From the NCBI GenBank assembly GCA_014155875.1, contig JACEFZ010021391.1, positions 87,001-151,000 on the forward strand: a DNA stretch of 64,000 nucleotides, written 5' to 3'. The DNA is from Cepaea nemoralis (taxonomy: Eukaryota; Mollusca; Gastropoda; Stylommatophora; Helicidae). A program made the translations under genes and the position numbers. This document shows, one piece after another, positions 44,801 through 53,789 of the stretch; position 1 is the first letter of the stretch; the number at the start of each line of letters is the position of its first letter. The notes beneath the pieces are model-generated. The model was not told where the DNA came from. It saw only the letters and a list, made by a program, of their open reading frames with translations, and made no database searches.

Positions 44801-44986
44801 ATGGCCAGACTGCGGGAGCAGCAAATTAAAAGAGGGGTGGCCAAACAAGAACACTACGCAGGAAGCCAAAGAAGATTGATAAACCAACACAGAACTGGCG
44901 TCGTTAGCCGCTACACGCTGCGGGATTTGCTGAGGAGGGGATCCGAGCACTTATGGACTGAATGGTTCGATGTGCAACGAGGATGA
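41756..44986 (+). CDS. RNase H-type LINE ORF2 (endonuclease C-terminus, RT, RNase H)
   Basis: 1,076-codon frame. The first about 40 codons are antisense sequence of another LINE; true homology starts at about 41876. The C-terminal half of an APE-type endonuclease is present (CGDFNAKGRAWGN, SAIDLALVS, HGSDHHP) but its N-terminal catalytic Glu is lost. The RT follows with NSAPGPDGI, PLPKPDKD, YRIITMQNTIGKLLEK, AIDLEDAYNRV, GLPQGSPLSPVLFN and YADD (570-573). RNase H has YTDGSVV (Asp865), SLTMEVMAVS, LSDSMNMI and VPGHAGVQGNERADKLAG. The C-terminus is LINQHRTGV ... RRGSEHLWTEWF. Domain order and the presence of RNase H point to the I/R1/Nimb-like superfamily. The frame is open but 5' truncated, so it is inactive. 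Confidence 0.9.
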   Translation: MVFFACSSENTFPQPSDIFQLDCSLSALHIHTNVHVLCSNILGQERNVIFCGDFNAKGRAWGNTSSNTQGEELETALETIDLVCINSGCVTRTASRPGDEDSAIDLALVSPSLTTVCRWGVLGHHGSDHHPCSILVEKGRTRQHKLKVKTFQYDSTGQDVVSKIRRDKRRTIQGRKKSWEQPPWWSFEVEKAWVDKRSAVRRWQNAKKNRAGHPSPCLHLEREMHTKVSYFKKLVKVVKSEKWAEVCQRVSTDKSLKLFWRLHKSMSGVVKNKSISDFQGADLTWQRTDEDKGKALFERYLEQGNQTDMGGRNLAKEVTSDRCKAQNTSEEDTVTVKEIKAVLRRSKNSAPGPDGIRYDDINRCTDNELEKLADMYNNSIGSASIKEEWLHSYLIPLPKPDKDHKKIQGYRIITMQNTIGKLLEKVIARKISSQLERQGVFPPTLGGYRPKRETWTNAAVFAQDVYEGFHAGTETVAAAIDLEDAYNRVPLDFLMFQLLELNVSPFLLSWIAAALYQRKVVFRCGSWTSEPTTIYPGLPQGSPLSPVLFNAYTVRITSEQITGPGRTLSYADDILVYRQGKDREEVAVELQTELNRISTWCDEAGAMVNPTKATVTWFSLNNHIVNNPTPTVMLCSETVERTQAMNYLGIRFDRSLAYNVHIDQVITKAKRGLAAMRVMAAANCEQRHLCLLYEGLVMSVLEYAMAILTLSHTQIERMERIQNEAMRIILGCTRDTACRAMRYLLDFPTIEERIQVCRARAYLRINANTQHPLHSEIRTVKGSRLKRGRSWMGQAEDILQQVCSLEDLEPGEEWVQVPTDFCTSFSVCIQLDRKCRQENPAAVEAEVQALIFENSLDGDAVIYTDGSVVRHVRSSWAFTARAGGRIVKEDSGAFTETTSSLTMEVMAVSKAITWLETQTFTRACFLSDSMNMIKRIEEGSIRREWLLPLKRSRLAKISFIFVPGHAGVQGNERADKLAGEATVEGGRAMDQADILNALREVRLLREPSDDWESTTMARLREQQIKRGVAKQEHYAGSQRRLINQHRTGVVSRYTLRDLLRRGSEHLWTEWFDVQRG

Positions 44987-45012
44987 TCTGTCGACTAACT
45001 AACTAACTAACC
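41876..45012 (+). mobile_element. RNase H-type LINE, 5' truncated, plus strand
   Basis: From the junction with the antisense RTE fragment to a tandem CTAA tail (ACTAACTAACTAACTAACC, about 44994-45012). It is 5' truncated inside the endonuclease. Confidence 0.88.
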
Positions 45013-45054
45013 AAATGGTGAATAATTATCAATTTTTACTCATTATCCCTGACC

Positions 45055-45240
45055 AGCTGGTTCTGAGGCGAAGTGGTTACCGGTGTAGTTCGTAATTTCG
45101 CATACCGCGTTCGAAACACAGCAGCAGGACACCTTGCGTTGGTTTTTATAAAATGGTAGTCCATGTTTCTCCATGACCTCATCGTAATAATTGTTATCCG
45201 ATCCTATTTACGCGTTTCGGTCACCCATCAAACTTGTGAT
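45055..45240 (+). mobile_element. tRNA-derived SINE remnant
   Basis: A tRNA-like head with GAAGTGGTTACCGG as a candidate A-box and GCGTTCGAAACAC as B-box, related to the head at 33855. The shared 3' module was not found, so this copy is partial. Confidence 0.55.
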
Positions 45241-45889
45241 ATTGCCATTTCTTAGATAGTCAATTATGTTTTGAAGTTTCCTGTGAAATTCCTACCTAAC
45301 CGATTCCTCTTTATCATTTTTATTGTGTAGCACTTGATCATATTCATGTTTGCTTTCCCTTTGCTAGGTCTAGATCTTGTTGTTATTATTATAGAACTCG
45401 CTTCTTCCCACTCTAATAATGCTTTCTTTGCCTCTATAGATAACATTAAGGCCACAACTTCACTCCGTGGGAATTTTCCTCTCTACGCCCTGAGTACAGC
45501 ACTGTTGCACCTGTGTTTAGATACTGTTCAACTGTTCAGATTCATCTTGTTTCACACACTTCCAAGATGCTAATATTATAATACTTAATTTCTTCTGCCA
45601 CCTGTGCTGTCTTACTTAACACATATATAGGTGTTACATGCCAGGTCCATTCATGGAGATTATTCTAGGTAAAAGAAATCTAAGCAGCGCCAAGGATTCA
45701 TCGGGATTTTCTCTGCAGCCAGTAATGACTCTTCTATAAGATTCCTTTCCTTTTGGTTGGTTGAGTAATTCTTAATTTATGTGACTAGTTCATGGTTGGT
45801 TGGATTTTGTGGCTGAACTTTTTCACGTGCTGGTGTAGCCTGCTCTAAGCACAATCCTTCCTTAACCGCCTTTTACGACATGCAAGATA
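45241..45889. other. Unassigned sequence
   Basis: Nothing firmly recognised. It may include more of the adjacent Penelope-like fragment. Confidence 0.4.
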
Positions 45890-46208
45890 TGTTGCAGTGT
45901 TACTATTCTTTGTTTCCTCTAAGGGTCCCAGCATCACAGAGGGGAATGAAAGATTTGCTGGCTCTCCTTTGTATGGGGCTTCCAGAATTTTCCTTCACTT
46001 GTTTATCTGTCCACTTGGGGAAGTATTCTGCTACTCGGTGTCCCAACTGTCTCTCCGTTCTACCAATGTAGGAACACTGGCCATACATTGAACTTGATAT
46101 ATGTAATAAGATTTGGGGTACGGAAGCACAGGTCATTTCACTGTTGGGGTTGGTATAGGGATAATTCTGTCTGACAACTGGAACAGCTGCATAGAACATT
46201 TGGTGCAA
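45890..46208 (-). pseudogene. Penelope-like retroelement fragment, GIY-YIG endonuclease
   Basis: The minus-strand frame includes MYGQCSYIGRTERQLGHRVA and EYFPKWTDKQVKE. This is the N-terminal motif of the GIY-YIG endonuclease at the end of Penelope-like elements (C-x-YIGRT, then R-x2-EH-like, then PKW). The residue before YIGRT is a Ser, and the expected EH is EY, so the nuclease is probably damaged. The reverse transcriptase that should precede it is not visible at higher coordinates, where a GT microsatellite begins. Confidence 0.75.
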
Positions 46209-46252
46209 CTGCTATTTTAAGCCATTTCTGTGTACTTTGCAATGCATCTCGT

Positions 46253-46318
46253 ATGTGTGTATGTGTGTGCGCACATGCATGTTCGTGTGCGTGTGAGCGT
46301 GTGTGTGCATGTGCGTGC

Positions 46319-46386
<68 letters not shown>
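46253..46386. repeat. (GT)n microsatellite
   Basis: Imperfect GT/GC start, then an uninterrupted GT run of about 65 bp to 46386. Confidence 0.98.
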
Positions 46387-46388
<2 letters not shown>

Positions 46389-46475
46389 ACTTAATACAAC
46401 ATTATAGGCATGCTTGTGAAATGTTCCTTACCAGCTTTTAACATTTGTTCTGCCAGCTGGCTTCTCAAAGCAGAC

Positions 46476-46484
46476 ACACACACA

Positions 46485-46532
<48 letters not shown>

Positions 46533-46557
46533 TGCACGCGCGCACGCACACACACAA
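46476..46557. repeat. (CA)n microsatellite, opposite in sense to the (GT)n
   Basis: ACACACACAGACACACACAC run, separated from the GT run by 89 bp. The pair could fold into a long imperfect hairpin. Confidence 0.97.
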
Positions 46558-47165
46558 GTAAATAAACACACAATAACTGTTATATTTACTCTATGAAACA
46601 AGCAACCATGAGTAAAACAACAGCTACATGAGTAAGCACTTCCAGAATAAAAGAATCCTACGTCATTAAGTATAACATTAGATCGTCGCTTGACATTACA
46701 AACACTTACCTAAGCACAACTAACGTTCAGATAATGAACGGGTATTATGATAAAACTAACTTATGTGATACAAGGCAGGAAAGCAATAACACAGAGCCCT
46801 ATGTCTCAATGGTAAGGTACTAGTGAAGGCCTCAACAGCGCAGTAATGTTATCTTAATGATCCATAAAAGCATAGCAAATGTTGATTATTGAGGATGGGG
46901 AAGAGAATAACACAAGCTATCACAGACATGGAGAAGGATCAGACAGTCAGTGCATCCACGACCATGACAAGTGGGCTATTTCTGGTATCACAATATCACA
47001 GTGTCTACAGTAGTGATAAATCTCACTGACAAATTATCATTGCCTATCTCACCAAAGACTTCGGCCTCAGTTATTTAATAAAGAGAACTGTGTGCGTTAT
47101 CAGTTTTAAAAAGCCCATCTGGCAAATTTGTTGGTCACTCAAACTACCAGAAACAAGTGCAGTAA
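46558..47165. other. Unassigned sequence upstream of the SIAE-like gene
   Basis: No repeats or open frames of note. It is the candidate upstream regulatory region for the gene starting at 47286. Confidence 0.4.
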
Positions 47166-47215
47166 TTACAGTCCAGACGATGCAGTAATGTTAGAATTAT
47201 GTTGTACTAACACTG

Positions 47216-47223
47216 TATAAATA
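47216..47223 (+). promoter_or_regulatory. Candidate TATA box of the SIAE-like gene
   Basis: TATAAATA lies 70 bp before the ATG at 47286. This would place transcription start near 47247 and give a short 5' leader. Supported by position only. Confidence 0.45.
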
Positions 47224-47285
47224 CAACTCTTTTCTCTTGTACAAGGTTTAATAACTAAAATTTGAGACGATCCAGAAGAAGAACA

Positions 47286-47394
47286 ATGAGACAACCAATA
47301 TTCAGATGTATTGCTATTTGCAGCGCTCTGCTGTCTTTGTTTGGGCCAGGAAGGGGATCGCCAGCCTTCAAGATGTCTGCAGAGAAGCCTCGAG
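47286..47394 (+). CDS. SIAE: Sialate O-acetylesterase homologue, exon 1 (signal peptide)
   Basis: ATG followed by 36 codons: a basic start (MRQPIFRC), a hydrophobic core (IAICSALLSLF) and a small-residue end (GRGSPA), a good secretory signal peptide. This fits the lysosomal or secreted location of the enzyme. The exon ends CGA-G and is followed by a GTAATT donor at 47395. The remaining base G joins the first two bases of exon 2 (AT) to form a GAT codon, so the phase fits. No other start is nearer to the domain. Short signal exons cannot be proven by homology, so this is less sure than exons 2-4. Confidence 0.65.
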
Positions 47395-47875
47395 GTAATT
47401 GTCGTGACTGTATGTAGAGGAAGAAATGACTTTATCAGGTTTAATATGTTTGTCACATCAGAGCCAATATTTTGTTAATTGCATGTCAACTAATCGTGAG
47501 GGCCTATGTAGTTGTAGTTATTCTTTATGTCTGAACCTTCCATTACTTTGTAATATAATTGAAGCATTTTTCTTGTAGTAATAAAATATATATTTATATA
47601 TCACGTGTGTATATTTTATGTTTGTAACTATACTTCGTTTCGTTAATGAAGTAAAGACGTGTATTATATCACCGTCTGATTAAGATCACTGTTTATGTGA
47701 GTGTCTGAAAGTCTTTGCGTAAATCGATTCATAACTGCTTTACGTTTTAACATTCTTGGTCTGTCTTGTGTGCATTATATACATTTTGTGTTTCATGTTT
47801 AACTACATACCAACTCCAAATAAGAAAACCTCTTACATTTTCCTTTTGTTGAGTTGTTGTTGAATTTGGTTGGGC

Positions 47876-48545
47876 TAAGAACCGACATCGCTGCACTCAG
47901 AACATTCCCATACGCTCCCCACCCCCTCGTTCAACAGCCAGCAAAGCGTCATACTACTAATCGTTTCCACCGCAATCTTATTGAAAGTTCTCCTGGTCTT
48001 CCCTCTCAGTTTTGAGATTCTTCCAGAACCCCTGCCGATCCCTGCCATATCATTCTTTCCACATACGGGTTCTCAGTCTGTTTTTCCACCTGGTTCCACA
48101 GGCCCTCGACCACCTCTCCCTTGTCCATAGGTAATCTACCACTAAGAGGTGCTATTCCTGCTAGCATATCATCCAGTTCATTCCCTCGCACTCCATCATG
48201 GCCAGGGCAAACAATTCCACACATTTCTCACAATCTGTGACCTCTTAAGCGAGGAAAACCATTCCACACGAAACATTACTTTCTTCACCTTACTAAGCAT
48301 ACTCCTTGAGTCAGTACCATGTGGCTTGAAGGGCCCTATGCTTTTCCGCCATTGTTGGAAGGGCAAAGACATGCCTCATTCATATAAATGATGTGTTCTT
48401 TGTGCACCCCAGGATCACCTGCATGGCCGCATTCTGTATGCGCTCTATCCTTTAAAGCTAGCTCTTTGATACTGTCAGCAGCCTCAAACCATACTCAATA
48501 ACTGAAATTATTAACTGCTGAAAGATCATGTAAAGCATCCACTGG
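47876..48545 (-). pseudogene. RNase H-type LINE fragment, minus strand, with hAT empty site
   Basis: On the minus strand it reads from SYxVWFEAADSIKELAL-type post-RT sequence (48500-48400; CAGAATGCGGCCATGCAGGT encodes QNAAMQV) through a deletion to the RNase H end CPGHDGVRGNELDDMLAG (48006-48224). It then reaches the family 3' end at about 47880. It is the same LINE family as the copy at 20021-23664. At 48527-48534 it carries a single CTTTACAT (as ATGTAAAG), the equivalent of the unoccupied hAT site. Confidence 0.8.
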
Positions 48546-48559
48546 TCTACCCAGCGGCC

Positions 48560-48980
48560 TCAATGCGTTAACTTACCCGCCTTCCCCTTCTGTCTCGATG
48601 GTAGTTCGAACTCACGATGACCGGGTCGACATGCAAGGCTGCTAGCCCTGGTCTTCCGCGGTCCCCTCCATTAAACAGTGAGACGTGACAGGTGGCTACA
48701 ACACCAACTGCTGTCATCAGCCATTCTATATAGCTGTCGTCGCCTGGTGCTGGCGGCAGTGAACGCAGTTTCACAACCCTGACATACCGGCTTCGAAGTC
48801 CGCCTAAGTTGATTTGAGGGAAGAACACTTTGTGTTGATTTTCACAATAGTATGAGCCTCGGCCATTCAGAAAGAAATCCCAGACTACTGAACGAGACAA
48901 TTGCATAGAAAATCAAAATTGGCCAATAAATACTGGGGTTGATTGTGGCGTCCTGTGAAATAACATGTAACTAACTAACC
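48560..48980. mobile_element. SINE sequences (possible minus-strand head and plus-strand S1 tail)
   Basis: At 48600-48615 the minus strand shows a B-box-like GAGTTCGAACTACC. At 48865-48980 the plus strand shows the family S1 body (CATTCAGAAAGAAATC ... ACTACTGAACG) and 3' module (GGGGTTGATTGTGGCGTCCT). It may be two elements of opposite orientation side by side. The borders are uncertain. Confidence 0.5.
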
Positions 48981-49124
48981 TACTGTGTATAACCAACAGA
49001 CAGTCCAGGACCATTGTACACACATAAAAGCACATTGGGTTCATGGTGCTGTACCCATATTTGTATAGACTAATGGACATTCTATGGGTGATGTGTCCAG
49101 CATCAAGCCGGTTGCCTTTACTTT

Positions 49125-49290
49125 CCACGACACTTCCTGGTACCCAATTCCTGGTGCCCATTTTAGGCTGGGTCGATCTGAAAGCCCAGGTCAGTTTTAA
49201 CACTTCTAGTCAGCCCTGATACAGATGAAACCCACGACCACCGGACAGGCAGGTGAACGTCTAGTCACTACCCTACCACTGCTGTCATAT
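49125..49290 (-). mobile_element. tRNA-derived SINE, minus strand
   Basis: The core CCCATTTTAGGCTGGGTCGA matches the core of the SINE at 2830-3066. On the minus strand a head with GTGGTAGGGTAGTGACTAG (A-box region) and GTGGGTTTCATC (degenerate B-box) lies upstream. It ends about 35 bp before the exon 2 splice acceptor. Confidence 0.65.
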
Positions 49291-49326
49291 AACAGACATG
49301 GCTGGCTCAAACTGTTCTCTCAACAG

Positions 49327-49448
49327 ATGCAGCAGTCAAGTTTGCCTTCGCCAAACACTTCCAGGACCACATGGTTCTACAGAAGGCGCCAGCCAAGGCT
49401 AATATTTATGGTTTTTCACCGACCATTGGTCAGACTGTCATTTTACAG
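49327..49448 (+). CDS. SIAE: Sialate O-acetylesterase homologue, exon 2
   Basis: 122 nt after a CTCTCAACAG acceptor. It completes the GAT codon and encodes 40 residues, among them KFAFAKHFQDHMVLQKAPAK and IYGFSPTIGQTVILQ. The F-x-F-A-x2-x-x-D-H-MVLQK-x-PA-x-A-x-I-x-GF pattern is the N-terminal signature of animal sialate O-acetylesterases, the SGNH-fold enzymes that remove 9-O-acetyl groups from sialic acids. The exon ends CAG in phase 0 before GTAAAT at 49449. A longer plus-strand open frame in the same place (49225-49452) is a shadow in another frame. Confidence 0.85.
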
Positions 49449-49474
49449 GTAAATGTTACATCTGATATAATTCA

Positions 49475-49900
49475 TGTTTGCAGTATGCAATTATTCTTAA
49501 GAGCCATGTTGACCCATACCTGATGTACGGAAGCAATTCATGGACAATTAGCGTACAAGTGAGAAATTATGTGGAAGCTGCAGAGGTCTGCTTTTATAGA
49601 TGATGACAACACTGTGGACAGAAAAAAAAAGACAAATGAAGATACCGTGGAAAAAGTTAACTCACAAAGAGAACTGGTTACTCACATCATAAGAACGCTG
49701 GAGTAGGTTATTATAACCGGAAGATTCGGGGTGAAGAGAGACAGGGGAAGATCAAGAGAGAAGATGCTGGACTGATTGGCATCATGGCATGGAGGAACGT
49801 CGGTTTCAGGAATGATCCTCAACACAAGATATAGACATGACCACCAAGGCCACCCAGCTTGGAGCACAAGAAGAAGTATGCAAGTACTAACAGAAAGGTT
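49475..49900 (+). pseudogene. LINE C-terminal fragment, plus strand
   Basis: HVDPYLMYGSNSWTISVQV at about 49508-49565 and ITGRFGVKRDRGRSREKML at about 49718-49775 are the LYGSETW-type and GRPR-type motifs of the post-RT domain of RTE/Jockey-like LINEs, with stops between. Strongly decayed. Confidence 0.65.
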
Positions 49901-50049
49901 TGGAAATACATTTGTATTTTAATGTCCACCTTGAAGGCAATAGCATTCAATTAATAAAATAAAATATCTTTTAAGTGCTTTATCCAGCCAGTAAAACAAA
50001 TGGATGTGCTTTGAACATGATATCAACAAACAAGCGTTGTAGCGTATAC

Positions 50050-50203
50050 TACGAGGGCTATTCCAAAATCAACCACCGATTGGCTGGTACCATTTTAACA
50101 AATTGACAATACCATCTAAACTTATACGAAAGTTACATACATCACTGCATTACTTTTCCACATTGTCACCACCTAAATTCAGACACTTGTACCGTGGCAC
50201 GAG
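50050..50203 (-). pseudogene. mariner-family transposon end, transposase C-terminus
   Basis: On the minus strand the frame reads LVPRYKCLNLGGDNVEK followed by a stop at about 50151-50153. This is the last residues of a mariner transposase (usual ending GDYVEK). About 100 bp further out lies a terminal sequence ACGAGGGCTATTCCAAAA, the type of inverted terminus found on mariner elements, preceded by TA. The rest of the element is missing and replaced by a GT microsatellite. Confidence 0.7.

Positions 50204-50257
<54 letters not shown>
50203..50257. repeat. (GT)n microsatellite
   Basis: About 26 uninterrupted GT units. Confidence 0.98.
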
Positions 50258-50844
50258 TAATCCCTCGTCAAGGAACGGCGCCACCCAGGTCAGCCTAGGT
50301 CTGAGTTCCAGCGTTCTTACATGGGTGTGCCTGTTCCTGGTTTTTGGCCGTCTTATTGCTTTCTTGCCCTGCGTCTTGCCAGCAATATCACATAAAAGCT
50401 TTCACAAAGACTAAGAACGTGCACATTATAATTCATTATTTTATTTTCTTGTGACTCAGATTCGTATTCTGCCGTGAAAAAGAATCACTTAGCAATCGTG
50501 GATTTAGCAAGCATTATATTAGCAGAAGTGGCTAACACAAGTACATTTAGCTACAATAACTAATAAGAGAACGTCTGAATGTAATAATCTAAGGACAACA
50601 ATGACATTTACATCTCCTGGTAACTGCAGATGATAAGGAACAACACAGATGAAACGACTGGGAAACATATGTAATATTACAAGAAGACAAACAATCAGAT
50701 ATGAAGAGTCAAGGTGCTAGTGGTTATAGAACAGCGTTAATACCGGTGTGTGCATTGAACGCCCTACCACGCCATCAGAGCATCAGATATTTAAGAGCGA
50801 GCGCTCTTATTCTGTCGAACACGTCAAAGAAGTTTACTATTTGT
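50258..50844. other. Unassigned intron sequence
   Basis: Nothing recognised. Confidence 0.4.
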
Positions 50845-51100
50845 CATCTATATATATATAAAATAGAATGTATGTCTGTATGTCTGTATGTATGTTCTTT
50901 ATGCGTTCGCTAACGGTCCATCCGATTGAGATGAAATTTTCTACACGTCTTCTAATCATTCCCGTGCTGCCAACTGTCATAGTTTTTAGTGTACAAACGG
51001 TTATTTACTTAATATTATTAATATTTAATTTACATTATAATGTATATATAGCGAGGGGACATAACTTCTAATAGCATTGCTATATATGTAGAATTGTTGC
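50845..51100. repeat. Short repeat-headed mobile sequence, TGTATGTC type
   Basis: It starts with TATATATATA and GTATGTCTGTATGTCTGTAT, then TTCTTTATGCGTTCGC and TCCGATTGAGATGAAATTT, and ends with GCGAGGGGACATAAC. This layout is typical of a widespread class of non-autonomous transposons. I infer that without a terminal repeat to prove it. Confidence 0.45.
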
Positions 51101-51156
51101 ATATTTCTCAAATAGGTGGACCTTTTCGCTACAGTTATCTACAGGCATATGCTTTA

Positions 51157-51490
51157 TAATCCTCCCCCTCCCCCTCCTCCCCATCCTCCTCTTTACCCTC
51201 CTCCCCCTCTTCCTTCCCCATCTCCACTTCCTCCTCCACCTCCTCCTCTTCCTCCTCCCCCTGTTCTCCCCTCCTCCTCCCTACCCCTCCTCCCCTCCTC
51301 CTCCCCTCCTCCTCCCCCTCCTCCTCCTCCGCTTCATCCTCCCCCTCCTCCCCTCCTCCTCATCCCTCCTCCTCCCTCCTCCTCCTCCTCAACCTCCTCC
51401 TTCTCCCTCTTCCTCCCCTCCCTCTCCTCCTCCTCCCCTCCCCCTCATTCTCCTCCTCCTCCCCCTCCTCCTCCCCTCATCCTCCTCCTC
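51157..51490. repeat. (CCT)n-rich polypyrimidine tract
   Basis: About 330 bp of almost pure C/T on the plus strand. Such mirror-type polypyrimidine can form triplex (H-DNA). Pro-rich translations are artefacts. Confidence 0.97.
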
Positions 51491-51837
51491 AGAAATCACA
51501 ATTCTGCTATAATCAGATTTTTCTCGGATTGTCTGCCTACTGTCCAGTTTTCTCATGAGTGCAGGCTTATATAGCGCCTCACTCTGTGTTTCTTTATTTT
51601 TCTCACTACAACTGACATATTTTTGTTGATAAGTATATGTCCGTCGTTAGAATGCAAAACTATCAACTACCAGCAGTAGGCCTATATCACAGAAGATCTG
51701 CTAAGAGAGCAAGAGCATGCCCGAGAAGAAAACGGATTGATGACATCCTACATCACACGGTATGACATTATTCAATGCCACCCATGAGGCGCTGCAGCAC
51801 CAATTATGCCCCCCTTCAACGCTTAAAGGCAAAAGTG

Positions 51838-51866
51838 GAAGATGATGATGATGATGATGATAATGG

Positions 51867-51957
<91 letters not shown>
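51838..51957. repeat. (GAT)n trinucleotide microsatellite
   Basis: About 39 GAT units with AAT and GGT interruptions near the left end. Poly-Asp and poly-His frames are artefacts. Confidence 0.98.
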
Positions 51958-51958
<1 letters not shown>

Positions 51959-52104
51959 GTTATCATCCTGCAAACGGCTCTTTTGCTATGAAAATTTATG
52001 TTATGATCTCTCTACAAGGCGTCTTCGTTTCGATATTGTTATGCTCCAAGATAACTGAAACCATTCGCCTGTTTACTTAAATTCTACATAGTATTTCTTT
52101 CTTT

Positions 52105-52340
52105 CTTGCCGTTCTCCCCGGCCAAGGCGTTAATTACGTTGTTCGTAATCCTGTATATCCACGTGGGGAAAACAGCTGCGGCGAGATTCGGCCTCGCTGC
52201 GAGAACTTACGGGGGTATGTGAGCCGGTCGTTCAGAAAGAAATGGCAAACTACTGAACGTAAAACTTGCCTAGTACATCAACGGCAGCTGAAATATGCTT
52301 GTGTTGACTGCAACGTCCTGTAAGGGATATGCAACATAAA
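52105..52340 (+). mobile_element. tRNA-derived SINE (family S1)
   Basis: Head with GCCAAGGCGTTAATTACG and a weak B-box region, body CGTTCAGAAAGAAATGGCAA and ACTACTGAACG, and 3' module GTTGACTGCAACGTCCTGTA with GGGATATGCAAC. It is the best preserved of the four S1 bodies. Confidence 0.7.
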
Positions 52341-52439
52341 ACAAAAAATTTTTCTTCTTGGAATAAGAGATAGAAACCTGAAACAAAAGCAACGAAGCAA
52401 AGAAAAGGCATACAAAGGAATACGTCATTTTAACAAACA

Positions 52440-52746
52440 CAAACCAAGCAGGATGAATTGAGTGAAAACTTTAATTCCATTGTTATTCTACGACGAGTCA
52501 AAAGGCAGGATCATCGGCTTTCTTTCGTCTGGTTTTATCCCATCTGTCTTGCTTGCCTTGTCTCAACTAGCCGCGTTCCAAATGAATGCAAAAGTTTGGA
52601 TTATCTTCTGGTCCTTCTCTGCCATTAAGCGCTGTTTAGGTTCATCTCGCTTGTCTTATGTGTGTCCCATTAGCCTCGAGATATCTTCCCTTGTAGATTT
52701 GTGACCCTAATAAAGTTGATTTGATTTAAGTTGATTTGATTTGATT
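52440..52746. other. Possible LINE/SINE tail with (TGATT)n
   Basis: Ends in AATAAAGTTGATTTGATTTA and GTTGATTTGATTTGATT, a tandem pentamer tail following an AATAAA-like signal, as at the 3' end of many retroposons. No protein motif upstream is convincing. Confidence 0.4.
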
Positions 52747-52994
52747 ATCTCCACTGTTATCTACCCATTTGCACCCGATCTTGTCCCAGCCAAATCATAT
52801 ATGTTACCGTTGTAGACAAATAGCGTCGGTTGTTTAGGCTTCATTCACGTTAGATGATCAAATCGGTTTGCATTCTCTCGCTCAATACAATCTGTGCGTG
52901 ATATTGTTCTTGTGTTACTGCTAACATGTATATTTCCCATTTATTCTTCTATACATTCTGTACATATTATTTATGTGATTCTACCAATATCACC

Positions 52995-52997
<3 letters not shown>

Positions 52998-53074
<77 letters not shown>
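52998..53074. repeat. (CT)n microsatellite
   Basis: About 38 uninterrupted CT units within intron 2. Confidence 0.98.
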
Positions 53075-53076
<2 letters not shown>

Positions 53077-53452
53077 AATTATGGAATTGCTCTTATTATT
53101 CTAATATTATCAATATTTTTCATTCCATCTATCTATACATCCATGGTATTATTCTGGTGATTCTACTGTTATCCCTAGTTCTCCTTCTATCTCTCTATAC
53201 ATTACGTACACGATACTCTCCTTGCGATTGTATTCTCGTATAGTCCATGGTGTGTAGCATTGGAGATCATGTCTTTCGATATGTTTCTTTCTCATACACT
53301 GTAAATTAGTTATGATTATTTTAACATCCATATTTCTTATTCTGTCTCTTCAGATGACATATCGGCACTTCTAAATCATGTTTAACCCTGATGACACGGT
53401 GTCTTACACAGTAATCCTAATACAACGTGTGTTTTAATTGTCTCCGCACCAG

Positions 53453-53674
53453 GTAACGCCATCCCACACACCGGTTGTCCATCAGACGACAGTAAAACCA
53501 GGCCCACAGCCAGGTGTAGGCACCTGGAGCTTCACGCTGGACCCAGTACCCGCCAACACCACTATCAGTATTAATGTCACTTCCCAGGGCGTGTCCCTGA
53601 CACTCTCTAATGTCATCTATGGCGATGTGTGGATCTGCTCCGGGCAGTCAAATATGGAGTTTACCGTTTCAATG
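53453..53674 (+). CDS. SIAE: Sialate O-acetylesterase homologue, exon 3 (catalytic Ser)
   Basis: 222 nt (74 codons), phase 0 at both ends, after CACCAG and before GTGAAT. It encodes TWSFTLDPVPANTTISINVT, then LTLSNVIYGDVWICSGQSNM and EFTVSM. The GDVW-x-CSGQSNM block is the family signature. Its Ser (TCA at 53648-53650) is the SGNH nucleophile that attacks the acetyl ester of O-acetylated sialic acid. Two N-glycosylation sequons (NTT, NVT) agree with a lumenal or secreted protein. The same frame is open a little upstream (53438), but the AG at 53451-53452 and homology set the start. Confidence 0.92.
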
Positions 53675-53789
53675 GTGAATATTACAGTATCTTAGAACTG
53701 TGTCACATATGTGTATGAAGAATATTATAATTGCAGTATAATATAATTGCATTACAACACATAACTGGAAATCATCATGTGCCGATGCG

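Larger units (their letters stand above)
47395..49326 (+). other. SIAE-like intron 1
   Basis: GT at 47395 and CTCAACAG at 49319-49326. It contains a reverse RNase H-type LINE (47876-48545) and SINE sequences (48560-48980, 49125-49290). Confidence 0.65.
49449..53452 (+). other. SIAE-like intron 2
   Basis: GTAAAT donor at 49449 and CGCACCAG acceptor ending at 53452. Filled with a LINE fragment, a mariner end, microsatellites and a SINE. Confidence 0.75.

Noticed and set aside
48568..48906. 112-codon minus-strand frame in SIAE intron 1
   Set aside because: Overlaps SINE-type sequence and resembles no protein family I recognise.
49225..49452. 75-codon plus-strand frame over SIAE exon 2
   Set aside because: Wrong frame. 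The homologous protein is in another frame bounded by AG and GT splice sites.
51116..51574. Proline-rich 152-codon frame
   Set aside because: Translation of a CCT-rich tract, with no flanking coding signal.
51701..52080. Poly-His and poly-Asp frames
   Set aside because: Both strands of a GAT microsatellite.
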